A model generated the notes under the pieces. That model was not told the origin of the DNA. It saw only the letters and a list, made by a program, of their open reading frames with translations, and ran no database searches. A DNA stretch of 64,000 bases from assembly GCF_024494465.1 (NCBI RefSeq), contig NZ_JAETXM010000001.1, forward strand, positions 186,001 through 250,000, in the 5' to 3' direction. Position 1 is the first letter of the stretch. Each line of letters starts with the position of its first letter. Positions 57,375 to 64,000 of the stretch are shown one piece after another. The DNA is from Bacillus sp. V3B (lineage in GTDB: Bacteria > Bacillota > Bacilli > Bacillales > Cytobacillaceae). A program made the translations under genes and the position numbers.

Positions 57375-57506
57375 AGCTATGTTAATGATGGTTGTTGATA
57401 AATGGCCTTTAGTGTATGCGGCCATGTGGTTTTATTCAGCGTAAATAACTTAATGGATACGTACACCAAAGGCCATTAGAATATCAACACGATTATTTAA
57501 CATAGA
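57375..57506. repeat. MITE-like repeat, copy A
   Basis: About 132 bp with inverted ends GCTATGTTAA / TTAACATAG. An inner inverted pair AATGGCCTTT (57401-57410) and AAAGGCCATT (57468-57477) gives a nested hairpin. It is closely similar over its whole length, in the same orientation, to copy B at 58314-58444. It occupies most of the 57239-57547 gap; no gene is seen there. Confidence 0.8.
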
Positions 57507-57547
57507 CACAAGAAAAAATAGTGCATCAATAATATGAGGAGTCTTGT

Positions 57548-57964
57548 ATGCGGATTATGGGCTTGGATGTCGGTTCTAAAACGGTTGGAGTTGCATTAAG
57601 TGATGCTTTTGGATGGACGGCACAAGGTTTAAAGACAATTGAAATTAATGAGGCTAAAGGGGAATTTGGCTTTAACGAAGTGGAAAAACTAATTAAAGAA
57701 TATGAAGTCAGTAAGATGGTCATTGGTTTGCCGAAAAATATGAATGGAACGATCGGTCCACGTGGTGAAGCAAGCCAATTTTATGCAGATGAAATTAATC
57801 AAAGGTTTGGTATCCCAGTAATCCTCTGGGATGAAAGGTTAACAACTGTCGCAGCAGAGAGAATATTACTCGAAGCAGATGTTAGTCGAAAAAAAAGAAA
57901 AAAAGTAATCGATAAAATGGCAGCAGCAATGATCCTTCAAGGATATTTAGATAGTCAAAATTAA
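57548..57964 (+). CDS. ruvX: RuvX/YqgF family nuclease (YrrK)
   Basis: RNase H-fold protein of the YqgF family, linked to pre-16S rRNA 5'-end processing and described as a putative Holliday junction resolvase. The 138-residue protein has [15 protein letters not shown] (first catalytic Asp), [12 protein letters not shown], and the C-terminal [14 protein letters not shown] and [16 protein letters not shown] 57548 behind GAGGAG. Shares the yrzL-ruvX-yrzB order of other Firmicutes. Confidence 0.95.
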   Translation: MRIMGLDVGSKTVGVALSDAFGWTAQGLKTIEINEAKGEFGFNEVEKLIKEYEVSKMVIGLPKNMNGTIGPRGEASQFYADEINQRFGIPVILWDERLTTVAAERILLEADVSRKKRKKVIDKMAAAMILQGYLDSQN

Positions 57965-57978
57965 TGAGGTGAATAATT

Positions 57979-58272
57979 ATGAACCATGGTGAAAATAATA
58001 TTACAGTAGTGGATGAAGAAGGAAACGAGCAATTATGTGAAGTGCTTTTCACATTTGACTCTGAACAATTTGGAAAATCATATGTTCTTTATTATCCGAT
58101 GGGTGCTGAAGAAGATGATGATGAGGAAATTGAAATTCATGCTTCCTCTTTTATGCCTAGTGAAAACAATTCAGACGGTGAACTAATGCCGATTGAAACA
58201 GATGAAGAGTGGGATTTAGTCGAGGAAATGCTTAATACTTTCCTCGATGAGCAGGAAGAAGATGAAGCTTAA
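57979..58272 (+). CDS. yrzB: DUF1292 family protein YrzB
   Basis: A 97-residue very acidic protein with the DUF1292 core [22 protein letters not shown] and [11 protein letters not shown], followed by an Asp/Glu-rich loop and [17 protein letters not shown]. Function unknown. ATG 57979 behind TGAGGTGAA, 15 bp after ruvX; the pair is almost always linked in Firmicutes. Confidence 0.93.
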   Translation: MNHGENNITVVDEEGNEQLCEVLFTFDSEQFGKSYVLYYPMGAEEDDDEEIEIHASSFMPSENNSDGELMPIETDEEWDLVEEMLNTFLDEQEEDEA

Positions 58273-58278
58273 TTCAAA

Positions 58279-58306
58279 GGACTGACCGTAATGGTCAGTT
58301 TTTTTA
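58279..58306 (+). terminator. Terminator after yrzB
   Basis: CTGACC and GGTCAG pair around GTAAT and are followed by a T-run. Confidence 0.8.
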
Positions 58307-58313
58307 TTTTTTT

Positions 58314-58444
58314 AGCTACGTTAATGATTATTGTTAATAAATGGCCTTTGGTGTATGTGGCCATGTGTTTTATTCAGCATGAATAATGTAATGGACGTAT
58401 ACATCAAAGGCCTATAAGGCAGCTACACGATTGTTTAACAAAGC
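58314..58444. repeat. MITE-like repeat, copy B
   Basis: About 131 bp, roughly 80 percent identical to copy A by eye: GCTACGTTAATGA at the left, AATGGCCTTTGGTGTATG and CATCAAAGGCC inside, and TTTAACAAAGC at the right. It begins right after the yrzB terminator and shows no coding potential. Confidence 0.8.
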
Positions 58445-58550
58445 CATTTTTTAATAAGTTTACTCGAGCAAATCCTTTTTTACGCAACTATAAAAATATA
58501 GTATAATGATTCGAGAAATATGTAAAACCATGTTGAATGGAGCGGAATAA

Positions 58551-59696
58551 ATGCGAACAGAAGAGAAAAATGACAAAAATGATAAAAAATCCGTTTTCTT
58601 GGAAAAGTTAATTGAACGACAAAATGAAGCCAAGGTTGTTCGTAAAATAGTGGCTATCATTGCACTTTCTATTTTTTTGATGGTCGTTCTTATTCTGGGT
58701 GGTGGTTATCTTTATATTAACTCCGCTTTGAAGCCAGTGGACCCACAAAGTAAAGAAGAGAAAATAGTGGAAATACCAATTGGTTCTGGTGTCTCTACGA
58801 TCTCACAAATTTTAGAGGGTAGTGGAGTTATTAAAAATGCTCGTATCTTTAAATACTATGTAAAATTTAAAAACGAGTCTGGTTTCATGGCTGGTGAATA
58901 TGTCATGAATCCTTCGATGACACTTCCAGAAATTATTGATGGTTTGAAGACTGGAAAAATGGTGAAGGAAGCGGTATTTAAACTAACAATTCCAGAAGGA
59001 AATAACCTTGATAAAATTGCAGGGATTATTGCTGAGAAAACGGATTATAGTAAAGAAGACGTATTAAATAAGGTAAAGGATCCCAAATTTATTGATTTGT
59101 TGATTAACCAGTATAATGATCTATTAACAGATGAAATCTTAGATCCAAGCATTAAATATCCATTGGAAGGATATTTATTCCCGGCAACTTATTCATTTTA
59201 TGAAGAGAAGCCAACGATTGATACAATTATAATGGATATGCTTGATAAAACAAAAACAGTAGTAGATGAATATCGTATTCAAATGGATGAGCAAGAACTA
59301 ACTGTGCATAAACTATTGACAATGGCCTCTTTAATTGAAGAAGAAGCTACTGGAAAAGTGGACCGTGATCAGATTGCGAGTGTATTTTATAATCGAATGG
59401 AATCGGGGATGCCCTTACAAACAGATCCGACCGTCCTATATGCAAAAGGAGAGCATCAGGAACGAGTCTATTACAAAGATCTAGAAATAGATGATCCATA
59501 CAATACGTATAAGAATAAAGGGTTAACACCAGGACCGATTGCAAACGCAGGGACATCTTCAATTGAGGCAGCCTTGATGCCAGCAGATACTGAATTCTTC
59601 TATTTCTTAGCAACGCCAGAGGGAGAAGTATTATTCTCAGTGACCCTCGATGAGCATAACGAGAGAAAAGCAAAACATATTTCAGGTAGTGAATAA
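58551..59696 (+). CDS. mltG: Endolytic transglycosylase MltG
   Basis: Membrane-anchored YceG-like enzyme that cleaves nascent glycan strands and is thought to end their elongation. The 381-residue protein has a cytoplasmic N-terminus, one membrane helix (about 36-58), a LysM-like region and the catalytic domain with MASLIEEEATGKVDRDQIASVF (catalytic Glu), YNRMESGMPLQTDPTVLY and GLTPGPIANAG. ATG 58551 behind GGAGCGG. Confidence 0.95.
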   Translation: MRTEEKNDKNDKKSVFLEKLIERQNEAKVVRKIVAIIALSIFLMVVLILGGGYLYINSALKPVDPQSKEEKIVEIPIGSGVSTISQILEGSGVIKNARIFKYYVKFKNESGFMAGEYVMNPSMTLPEIIDGLKTGKMVKEAVFKLTIPEGNNLDKIAGIIAEKTDYSKEDVLNKVKDPKFIDLLINQYNDLLTDEILDPSIKYPLEGYLFPATYSFYEEKPTIDTIIMDMLDKTKTVVDEYRIQMDEQELTVHKLLTMASLIEEEATGKVDRDQIASVFYNRMESGMPLQTDPTVLYAKGEHQERVYYKDLEIDDPYNTYKNKGLTPGPIANAGTSSIEAALMPADTEFFYFLATPEGEVLFSVTLDEHNERKAKHISGSE

Positions 59697-59827
59697 GTTA
59701 GGAAGTAATGGCTTTGGAATGTAGATAAGTAGCATTCTCTATTCATTTATGTTAAAATGGATAAAGTATTTTATAACTAATAAAGTTTGAGTAGCGTAAA
59801 CACAGTGTGCAGATTTAATCTTGCAGT

Positions 59828-59862
59828 CGTTAATGAGGATCCTTCTTTATTAACGTCTTTTC
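59828..59862. terminator. Hairpin between mltG and trmR
   Basis: CGTTAAT and ATTAACG pair with inner GAGGATCCTTC, followed by GTCTTTT. It may be a weak terminator for mltG; the remainder of the gap holds no evident feature. Confidence 0.4.
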
Positions 59863-59909
59863 TGTGAAACGCTATTTTTTCATGTTTCGCAGATAAAGGT
59901 GGTTACAAT

Positions 59910-60548
59910 TTGAATAATGATAAGCTACAGGTATATATAGAAGGCTTAATTCCGGAACGTCCGGAATTTTTTATAGAGATGGAAGCATACGCAGCTGAAA
60001 ATAAAGTGCCAATTATGGAAATAACCGGAATGGAGACGATGATCCAGTTCCTTCGAATTAAGCAACCTGAGAAAATTCTTGAGGTAGGTACAGCCATAGG
60101 CTACTCTGCATTAAGAATGGCTCATGCTCTTCCAAATGCAATGATTGTAACGATTGAAAGGGACGAGGAACGCGCTCATTTAGCCGAAAAACATTTTCAG
60201 CAGTTTGGCTTAGAAAAGCAAATTCATCTAATCAAGGGAGATGCACTTGAAACGGAAGATCAAGTTGCGGTCCATGCACCGTATGATGTTATTTTCATTG
60301 ATGCTGCAAAAGGACAATATAAGCGATTTTTCGAACTTTATTCTCAGTATTTAACAGACGAAGGCATTATTGTGACAGATAATGTTTTGTTTAAAGGTCT
60401 TGTTGCGGAAGAAAAGCTTGAACATAAACGAACGGCTCAGCTTGTTAAGAAAATAAAGCAATTTAATGTTTGGCTTATGAGCCATACTGATTATGATACG
60501 ATCATTTTACCCGTTGGTGACGGGGTAGCGATAAGTAAGAAGAGGTGA
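59910..60548 (+). CDS. trmR: tRNA 5-hydroxyuridine methyltransferase TrmR
   Basis: SAM-dependent O-methyltransferase (YrrM) that makes 5-methoxyuridine at tRNA position 34. The 212-residue protein has the methyltransferase motifs ILEVGTAIGYSALRMA, MIVTIERDEERA, DVIFIDAAKGQYKRFFEL and VTDNVLFKG of the YrrM/catechol-type family. Start TTG 59910 behind AAAGGTGG. It adjoins the two U32 genes that make its hydroxylated substrate. Confidence 0.92.
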   Translation: MNNDKLQVYIEGLIPERPEFFIEMEAYAAENKVPIMEITGMETMIQFLRIKQPEKILEVGTAIGYSALRMAHALPNAMIVTIERDEERAHLAEKHFQQFGLEKQIHLIKGDALETEDQVAVHAPYDVIFIDAAKGQYKRFFELYSQYLTDEGIIVTDNVLFKGLVAEEKLEHKRTAQLVKKIKQFNVWLMSHTDYDTIILPVGDGVAISKKR

Positions 60549-60553
60549 AGAAA

Positions 60554-61483
60554 GTGAAAAAACCAGAATTACTTGTAACTCCAGTAACTGTAAGTGATAT
60601 TCTTCCATTAATTGAGGCGGGAGCAGATGCCTTTGTTGTAGGTGAACAGCATTATGGATTACGTTTAGTAGGAGAATTTACCCGTGAGCATATACAGCAG
60701 ACGATAGAAATCGCTCACTCAAAAGGGAAAAAAGTGTATGTAGCGATGAATGCCTTGTTTCACAATGAAAAAGTAGCAGAGCTTTCAGACTATCTTCAGT
60801 TTTTACAAAAAGCGGGAGCAGATGCTGTGATCTTTGGTGATCCAGCTGTATTAATGGCGGCACGAGAAGTGGCACCTGATTTGAAGCTGCACTGGAACAC
60901 GGAAACACTAGGGACAAACTGGTATACGTGTAACTATTGGGGACGTAAAGGTGCAAAGCGGTCGGTTCTTGCTCGGGAAATCAATCTTGATGCGATTCTT
61001 GAGATAAAGGAAAATGCGGAAGTAGAAATAGAAGTTCAGGTCCATGGAATGATTACGATGTTCCAGTCGAAACGTTCTTTGCTTGGTCATTACTTCGAAT
61101 ATCAAGGAAAAGTAATGGAAGTCGAAAATCGTAAACAGGAAAAGAATATGTTCTTACATGACAAAGAACGAGAAAATAAATATCCCATTTTTGAAGATGA
61201 AAATGGAACCCATATTATGAGTCCGAATGATATGTGTATGATTGACGAGCTTCAGGACATGATTGAAGCAGGAGTAGATTCCTTCAAGATTGATGGTGTG
61301 CTACAAAGTCCAGAATATATTTTAGCTGTGACAAAGCTCTACCGCCAAGCAATCGATGTTTGTTCAGAAGATCCAGATGCGTATGAAGATATAAAAAGCG
61401 AATTATTAGAGAAAATAGATGAAATTCAACCAGAACACCGACCACTAGATACAGGATTTTTCTTTAAAGAAACCGTTTATTAA
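60554..61483 (+). CDS. trhP1: U32-family tRNA hydroxylation protein TrhP1 (YrrN)
   Basis: Peptidase-U32-like protein; in B. subtilis YrrN/TrhP1 works in prephenate-dependent hydroxylation of tRNA U34. The 309-residue protein, the B. subtilis length, has a TIM-barrel-like N-terminal half (EAGADAFVVGEQHYGLRL) and FQSKRSLLGHYFEYQG. It lacks the cysteine-rich motif found in YrrO. AGAGGTGA favours GTG 60554 over GTG 60545. Confidence 0.9.
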   Translation: MKKPELLVTPVTVSDILPLIEAGADAFVVGEQHYGLRLVGEFTREHIQQTIEIAHSKGKKVYVAMNALFHNEKVAELSDYLQFLQKAGADAVIFGDPAVLMAAREVAPDLKLHWNTETLGTNWYTCNYWGRKGAKRSVLAREINLDAILEIKENAEVEIEVQVHGMITMFQSKRSLLGHYFEYQGKVMEVENRKQEKNMFLHDKERENKYPIFEDENGTHIMSPNDMCMIDELQDMIEAGVDSFKIDGVLQSPEYILAVTKLYRQAIDVCSEDPDAYEDIKSELLEKIDEIQPEHRPLDTGFFFKETVY

Positions 61484-61484
61484 T

Positions 61485-61640
61485 AGAAAAGCGGAAGCGG
61501 CTCGTTAGAGGAACATCAACGTTCGCCAGGTCCTGTGCAAGTACGACAGGCTTAAGATGGCTCGGGGTGAAGGTTGTCCTATAACCCTCACATCAAGACA
61601 TCTTAAGACCTCGAGCCCCTAGCGACTGTAGCTGGACAAA
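61485..61640 (-). repeat. Dispersed repeat, inverted copy between yrrN and yrrO
   Basis: Read on the minus strand, the sequence starts GTCCAGCTACAGTCGCTAGG, continues GGGCTCGAGGTCTTAAG and ends GAGCCGCTTCCGCTTTTCT, matching the ends of the GTCTAGCTCCAG family in the opposite orientation to the other copies. Inner arms CTTAAGATG and CATCTTAAG are complementary. Confidence 0.65.
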
Positions 61641-61760
61641 GAAAAGGCTGGTTAGAAGCGCAACGTCCTGCACGCAGGGTCTGATTGGTTTTTCTAAGGG
61701 CTGAAGCCCAAAGAAAAACCTTATTGCAAAACCGGCATTTGCACATCCTGTGCGACACGA
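61641..61760. repeat. Hairpin-rich stretch before yrrO
   Basis: Contains CCTGC-AC-GCAGG, a long hairpin GGTTTTTCT..GGGCT-GA-AGCCC..AGAAAAACC (61687-61720) and GCACA-TCC-TGTGC. The middle hairpin could be a terminator or an RNA element; no coding sequence is seen. Confidence 0.55.
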
Positions 61761-61772
61761 AAGGAGATCATA

Positions 61773-63041
61773 ATGGAAAGCGTAAAAGAACCTATTTCAC
61801 AAATCGTGAATGGTAAGCGAGTGATCGTAAAAAAACCAGAACTATTAGCACCGGCCGGTAATCTTGAAAAGTTAAAAATTGCGGTTCGGTATGGTGCCGA
61901 CGCGGTTTTTATTGGTGGACAGGAATATGGCCTCCGATCTAATGCAGATAATTTCACCTTTGAGGAAATGAAAGAAGGTGTAGAGTTTGCTAAAAAGTAT
62001 GGAGCGAAAATCTATGTAACAACAAATATTATTGCTCATAACGAGAATATTGACGGCTTAGAAGAATATTTGATGGGTTTAAAGGAAGCTGGAGTATATG
62101 GGATTATTGTTGCAGATCCGCTAATTATTGAAACATGTCGCCGTATTGCTCCTGAAATTGAGGTCCATTTAAGCACACAGCAATCGTTAACGAACTGGAA
62201 AGCGGCACAATTCTGGAAAGAAGAAGGTGCGGAACGCGTCGTTCTTGCTCGTGAAACAAGTGGAGAAGAGATTCGTGAAATGAAAGAAAAGGTAGACATT
62301 GAAATTGAAATATTTGTACATGGTGCCATGTGTATTGCTTATTCAGGTCGTTGTACATTGAGTAATCATATGACAGCTCGAGATTCTAACCGAGGTGGAT
62401 GCTGTCAATCATGTCGATGGGATTATGACCTTTATCAATTGAATGAGAATAACGAAGTACCATTATTTGACGAAAATGATTCTCATTTTGCCATGAGTCC
62501 TAAAGACTTAAAGTTAATTGAATCCATACCAAAAATGTGTGAAATGGGCATTGATAGTCTAAAAATAGAAGGACGCATGAAATCTATTCATTATATTGCG
62601 ACTGTTGTTAGTGTATATCGCAAAGTTATTGATGCTTATTGTGCGGATCCAGATCATTTTGTCATCCAAAAAGAATGGCTTGAAGAATTGGATAAATGTG
62701 CAAACCGTGCAACTGCACCAGCCTTTTTTGAAGGAGTACCTGGGTATAAGGAGCAAATGTTTGGTAATCATAGCAAAAAGACAAGTTTTGATTTTGTTGG
62801 ACTTGTGCTTGATTACAATCCTGAAACAAGCATCGTAACATTACAACAACGAAATCATTTTAAACCAGGGCAAGAAGTTGAATTTTTTGGACCTGAAATT
62901 GATAATTTTACACAAGTAATCGAGAAAATATGGGATGAGGAAGGGCAGGAACTTGATGCAGCCCGTCACCCCTTGCAAATTGTTCAATTTAAAGTAGATA
63001 AGCCTGTGTATCGTTATAATATGATGCGTAAGGAATTATGA
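61773..63041 (+). CDS. trhP2: U32-family tRNA hydroxylation protein TrhP2 (YrrO)
   Basis: Second peptidase-U32-family protein acting with TrhP1 in U34 hydroxylation. The 422-residue protein has PELLAPAGNLEKLKIAVRYGADAVFIGG, the U32 signature with EIFVHGAMCIAYSGRCTLS and RDSNRGGCCQSCRW, a probable iron-sulfur site, and a C-terminal beta domain. ATG 61773 behind AAAGGAG. It is separated from trhP1 by 290 bp of repeats. Confidence 0.92.
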   Translation: MESVKEPISQIVNGKRVIVKKPELLAPAGNLEKLKIAVRYGADAVFIGGQEYGLRSNADNFTFEEMKEGVEFAKKYGAKIYVTTNIIAHNENIDGLEEYLMGLKEAGVYGIIVADPLIIETCRRIAPEIEVHLSTQQSLTNWKAAQFWKEEGAERVVLARETSGEEIREMKEKVDIEIEIFVHGAMCIAYSGRCTLSNHMTARDSNRGGCCQSCRWDYDLYQLNENNEVPLFDENDSHFAMSPKDLKLIESIPKMCEMGIDSLKIEGRMKSIHYIATVVSVYRKVIDAYCADPDHFVIQKEWLEELDKCANRATAPAFFEGVPGYKEQMFGNHSKKTSFDFVGLVLDYNPETSIVTLQQRNHFKPGQEVEFFGPEIDNFTQVIEKIWDEEGQELDAARHPLQIVQFKVDKPVYRYNMMRKEL

Positions 63042-63199
63042 TCTAAAGCTAAATTGATCATAAAAAATAAACCATCAATTGCATAATCATTATTTTTATG
63101 CAACAATAGCCTAAATCATAAAAAGTGAAACAGACAACGATTAGAAATATGGTTTTAATACTAGACAAAATTGAAAAGCTTAGGTATTATCCAATCATT

Positions 63200-63275
63200 A
63201 CCTATTACTAGATGCTAAAAAATGCGCGTTCTATAAGAGGACGCGCATGTATAATATGTAATCTAGTAAGAGGTA
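63200..63275. repeat. Nested hairpin between yrrO and greA
   Basis: Outer arms at 63200-63213 (ACCTATTACTAGAT) and 63261-63274 (ATCTAGTAAGAGGT) match at 12 of 14 positions, enclosing ATGCGCGT (63222-63229) and ACGCGCAT (63241-63248). No T-run. The rest of 63042-63343 shows no gene; udk, present here in B. subtilis, is absent. Confidence 0.6.
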
Positions 63276-63343
63276 TTTGCACTTATTTAATTTATAAAGC
63301 ACAATCTAATGGGGGTTGTGAACACTAGAAGGAGTGAATGGTT

Positions 63344-63820
63344 TTGGCAATAGAAAAGGTCTTTCCAATGACACAAGCTGGAAAAGAAAAGCTTGAACAA
63401 GAATTAGAACAATTGAAAACGGTTAAACGTAAAGAAGTAGTAGAACGGATTAAAATTGCTCGTAGTTTTGGTGATTTATCCGAGAATTCCGAATATGATT
63501 CAGCAAAAGAAGAACAGGCATTTGTTGAAGGGCGTATTACAACGATTGAAAATATGATTCGTAATGCTAAAATCATCGGTGAAGATGAAATGAGTAGTGA
63601 TAGCGTTTCATTAGGAAGATCGGTTACTTTTGTTGAGCTTCCCAATGGAGATGAAGAAACATATACGATCGTTGGTAGTGCTGAAGCAGATCCATTTGAA
63701 GGGAAAATCTCCAATGATTCACCGATTGCAAAAAGTTTGCTAGGGAAGAAAGTAGGAGATCAAGTCACTGTTCAGACTCCAGGTGGAGAAATGAAAGTAA
63801 AGATTGTTACCATTAAATAA
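63344..63820 (+). CDS. greA: Transcript cleavage factor GreA
   Basis: Rescues backtracked RNA polymerase by promoting cleavage of the transcript 3' end. The 158-residue protein has the N-terminal coiled coil with [26 protein letters not shown] (acidic tip Asp/Glu) and a C-terminal FKBP-like domain ending [26 protein letters not shown] is nine bases from TTG 63344 but only three from ATG 63338, so TTG is preferred. Confidence 0.97.
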   Translation: MAIEKVFPMTQAGKEKLEQELEQLKTVKRKEVVERIKIARSFGDLSENSEYDSAKEEQAFVEGRITTIENMIRNAKIIGEDEMSSDSVSLGRSVTFVELPNGDEETYTIVGSAEADPFEGKISNDSPIAKSLLGKKVGDQVTVQTPGGEMKVKIVTIK

Positions 63821-63845
63821 TTCTGAAAGATTGTTTATAATGACC

Positions 63846-63880
63846 ACACCTCGTCAACACTTTTGACGAGGTGTTTATTT
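63846..63880 (+). terminator. Terminator after greA
   Basis: ACACCTCGTCAA (63846-63857) pairs perfectly with TTGACGAGGTGT (63863-63874), followed by TTATTT. GAGGTG in the right arm also acts as the probable ribosome site of the next gene. Confidence 0.8.
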
Positions 63881-64000
63881 ATGTGGAGAAAAAGAGCGAT
63901 TATTATGGTTTGTCTTTTCATAGCTTGTTTAGCATTATTAGTGGGAAGGTTAATGCAATTGCAGCTTTTTGAAACAGAGAGTTTTTCAAAACATCAAATT
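63881..64000 (+). CDS. pbpI: Penicillin-binding protein, 5' end only (PbpI-like)
   Basis: Cut by the window edge. The first 40 codons encode a short basic start (MWRKRAI), a membrane helix (IIMVCLFIACLALLVG) and RLMQLQLFETESFSK, the typical N-terminus of a class B penicillin-binding protein. In B. subtilis greA is followed by yrrR (pbpI). No catalytic motif falls inside the window, so the call rests on the anchor sequence and synteny. Confidence 0.7.
   Translation, partial: MWRKRAIIMVCLFIACLALLVGRLMQLQLFETESFSKHQI

Overview
The window is AT-rich chromosomal DNA of a spore-forming member of the Bacillaceae (Firmicutes). The evidence is gene content and order. It carries spo0B, safA, a coxA-type lipoprotein, bofC, spoVB and comN, and the arrangement follows the rplU-to-pbpI segment of Bacillus subtilis almost gene for gene. 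Ribosome binding sites are strong (AAGGAGG type) and TTG or GTG starts are frequent. I saw no intact phage, insertion sequence, CRISPR array or defence system. The species cannot be fixed from sequence reading alone.

Layout. 0.1-1.2 kb: the rplU-prp-rpmA ribosomal protein operon behind an L21 leader. 1.4-5.1 kb: spo0B, obg, pheB and pheA. 5.2-10.7 kb: the NAD synthesis locus, with niaR and nifS on the minus strand diverging from nadB-nadC-nadA over a NiaR-like operator. 11-15.8 kb: spore coat and cortex genes (safA with 14 copies of a 45-bp repeat, a CotS-like kinase, a CoxA-like lipoprotein, bofC). 16-20.6 kb: ruvA-ruvB-DUF2905-queA-tgt-yajC. 20.6-26.7 kb: membrane genes yrzE, yrbG and spoVB, then comN and secDF. 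26.8-32.5 kb: recJ-apt-relA-dtd. 32.5-33.9 kb: a cell-wall amidase on the minus strand. 34.2-37.9 kb: a small unknown gene and the T-box-controlled hisS-aspS operon. 38 kb: 6S RNA. 38.5-44.8 kb: tcdA, a GntR/ABC transporter operon, rarA. 44.9-53.7 kb: a YczE-like protein, cymR, yrvO, mnmA, a TPR gene, recD2 and four smaller genes including an AI-2E family transporter. 54-64 kb: T-box-controlled alaS, ireB-like yrzL, ruvX (yrrK), yrzB, mltG, the tRNA U34 modification set trmR-trhP1-trhP2, greA and the start of pbpI.

Several groups work as units. NifS supplies sulfur for the NadA iron-sulfur cluster while NiaR represses both arms of the divergon. YrvO feeds sulfur to MnmA for tRNA 2-thiouridine. 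TrhP1/TrhP2 hydroxylate U34 and TrmR methylates it. Prp trims the N-terminus of L27, encoded by the next gene.

The novelty lies mostly between genes: a dispersed palindromic repeat family sharing a GTCTAGCTCCAG core (about five copies), an 89-bp cloverleaf-like element with perfect 14-bp inverted ends before queA, a pair of about 130-bp MITE-like repeats flanking ruvX-yrzB with a possible decayed third copy before hisS, an in-frame 42-bp tandem repeat after nadA, and a terminator-like hairpin lying inside the 5' end of a coding sequence. I found no convincing new multi-gene system; these elements and a probable CTG start codon are the items most worth checking.
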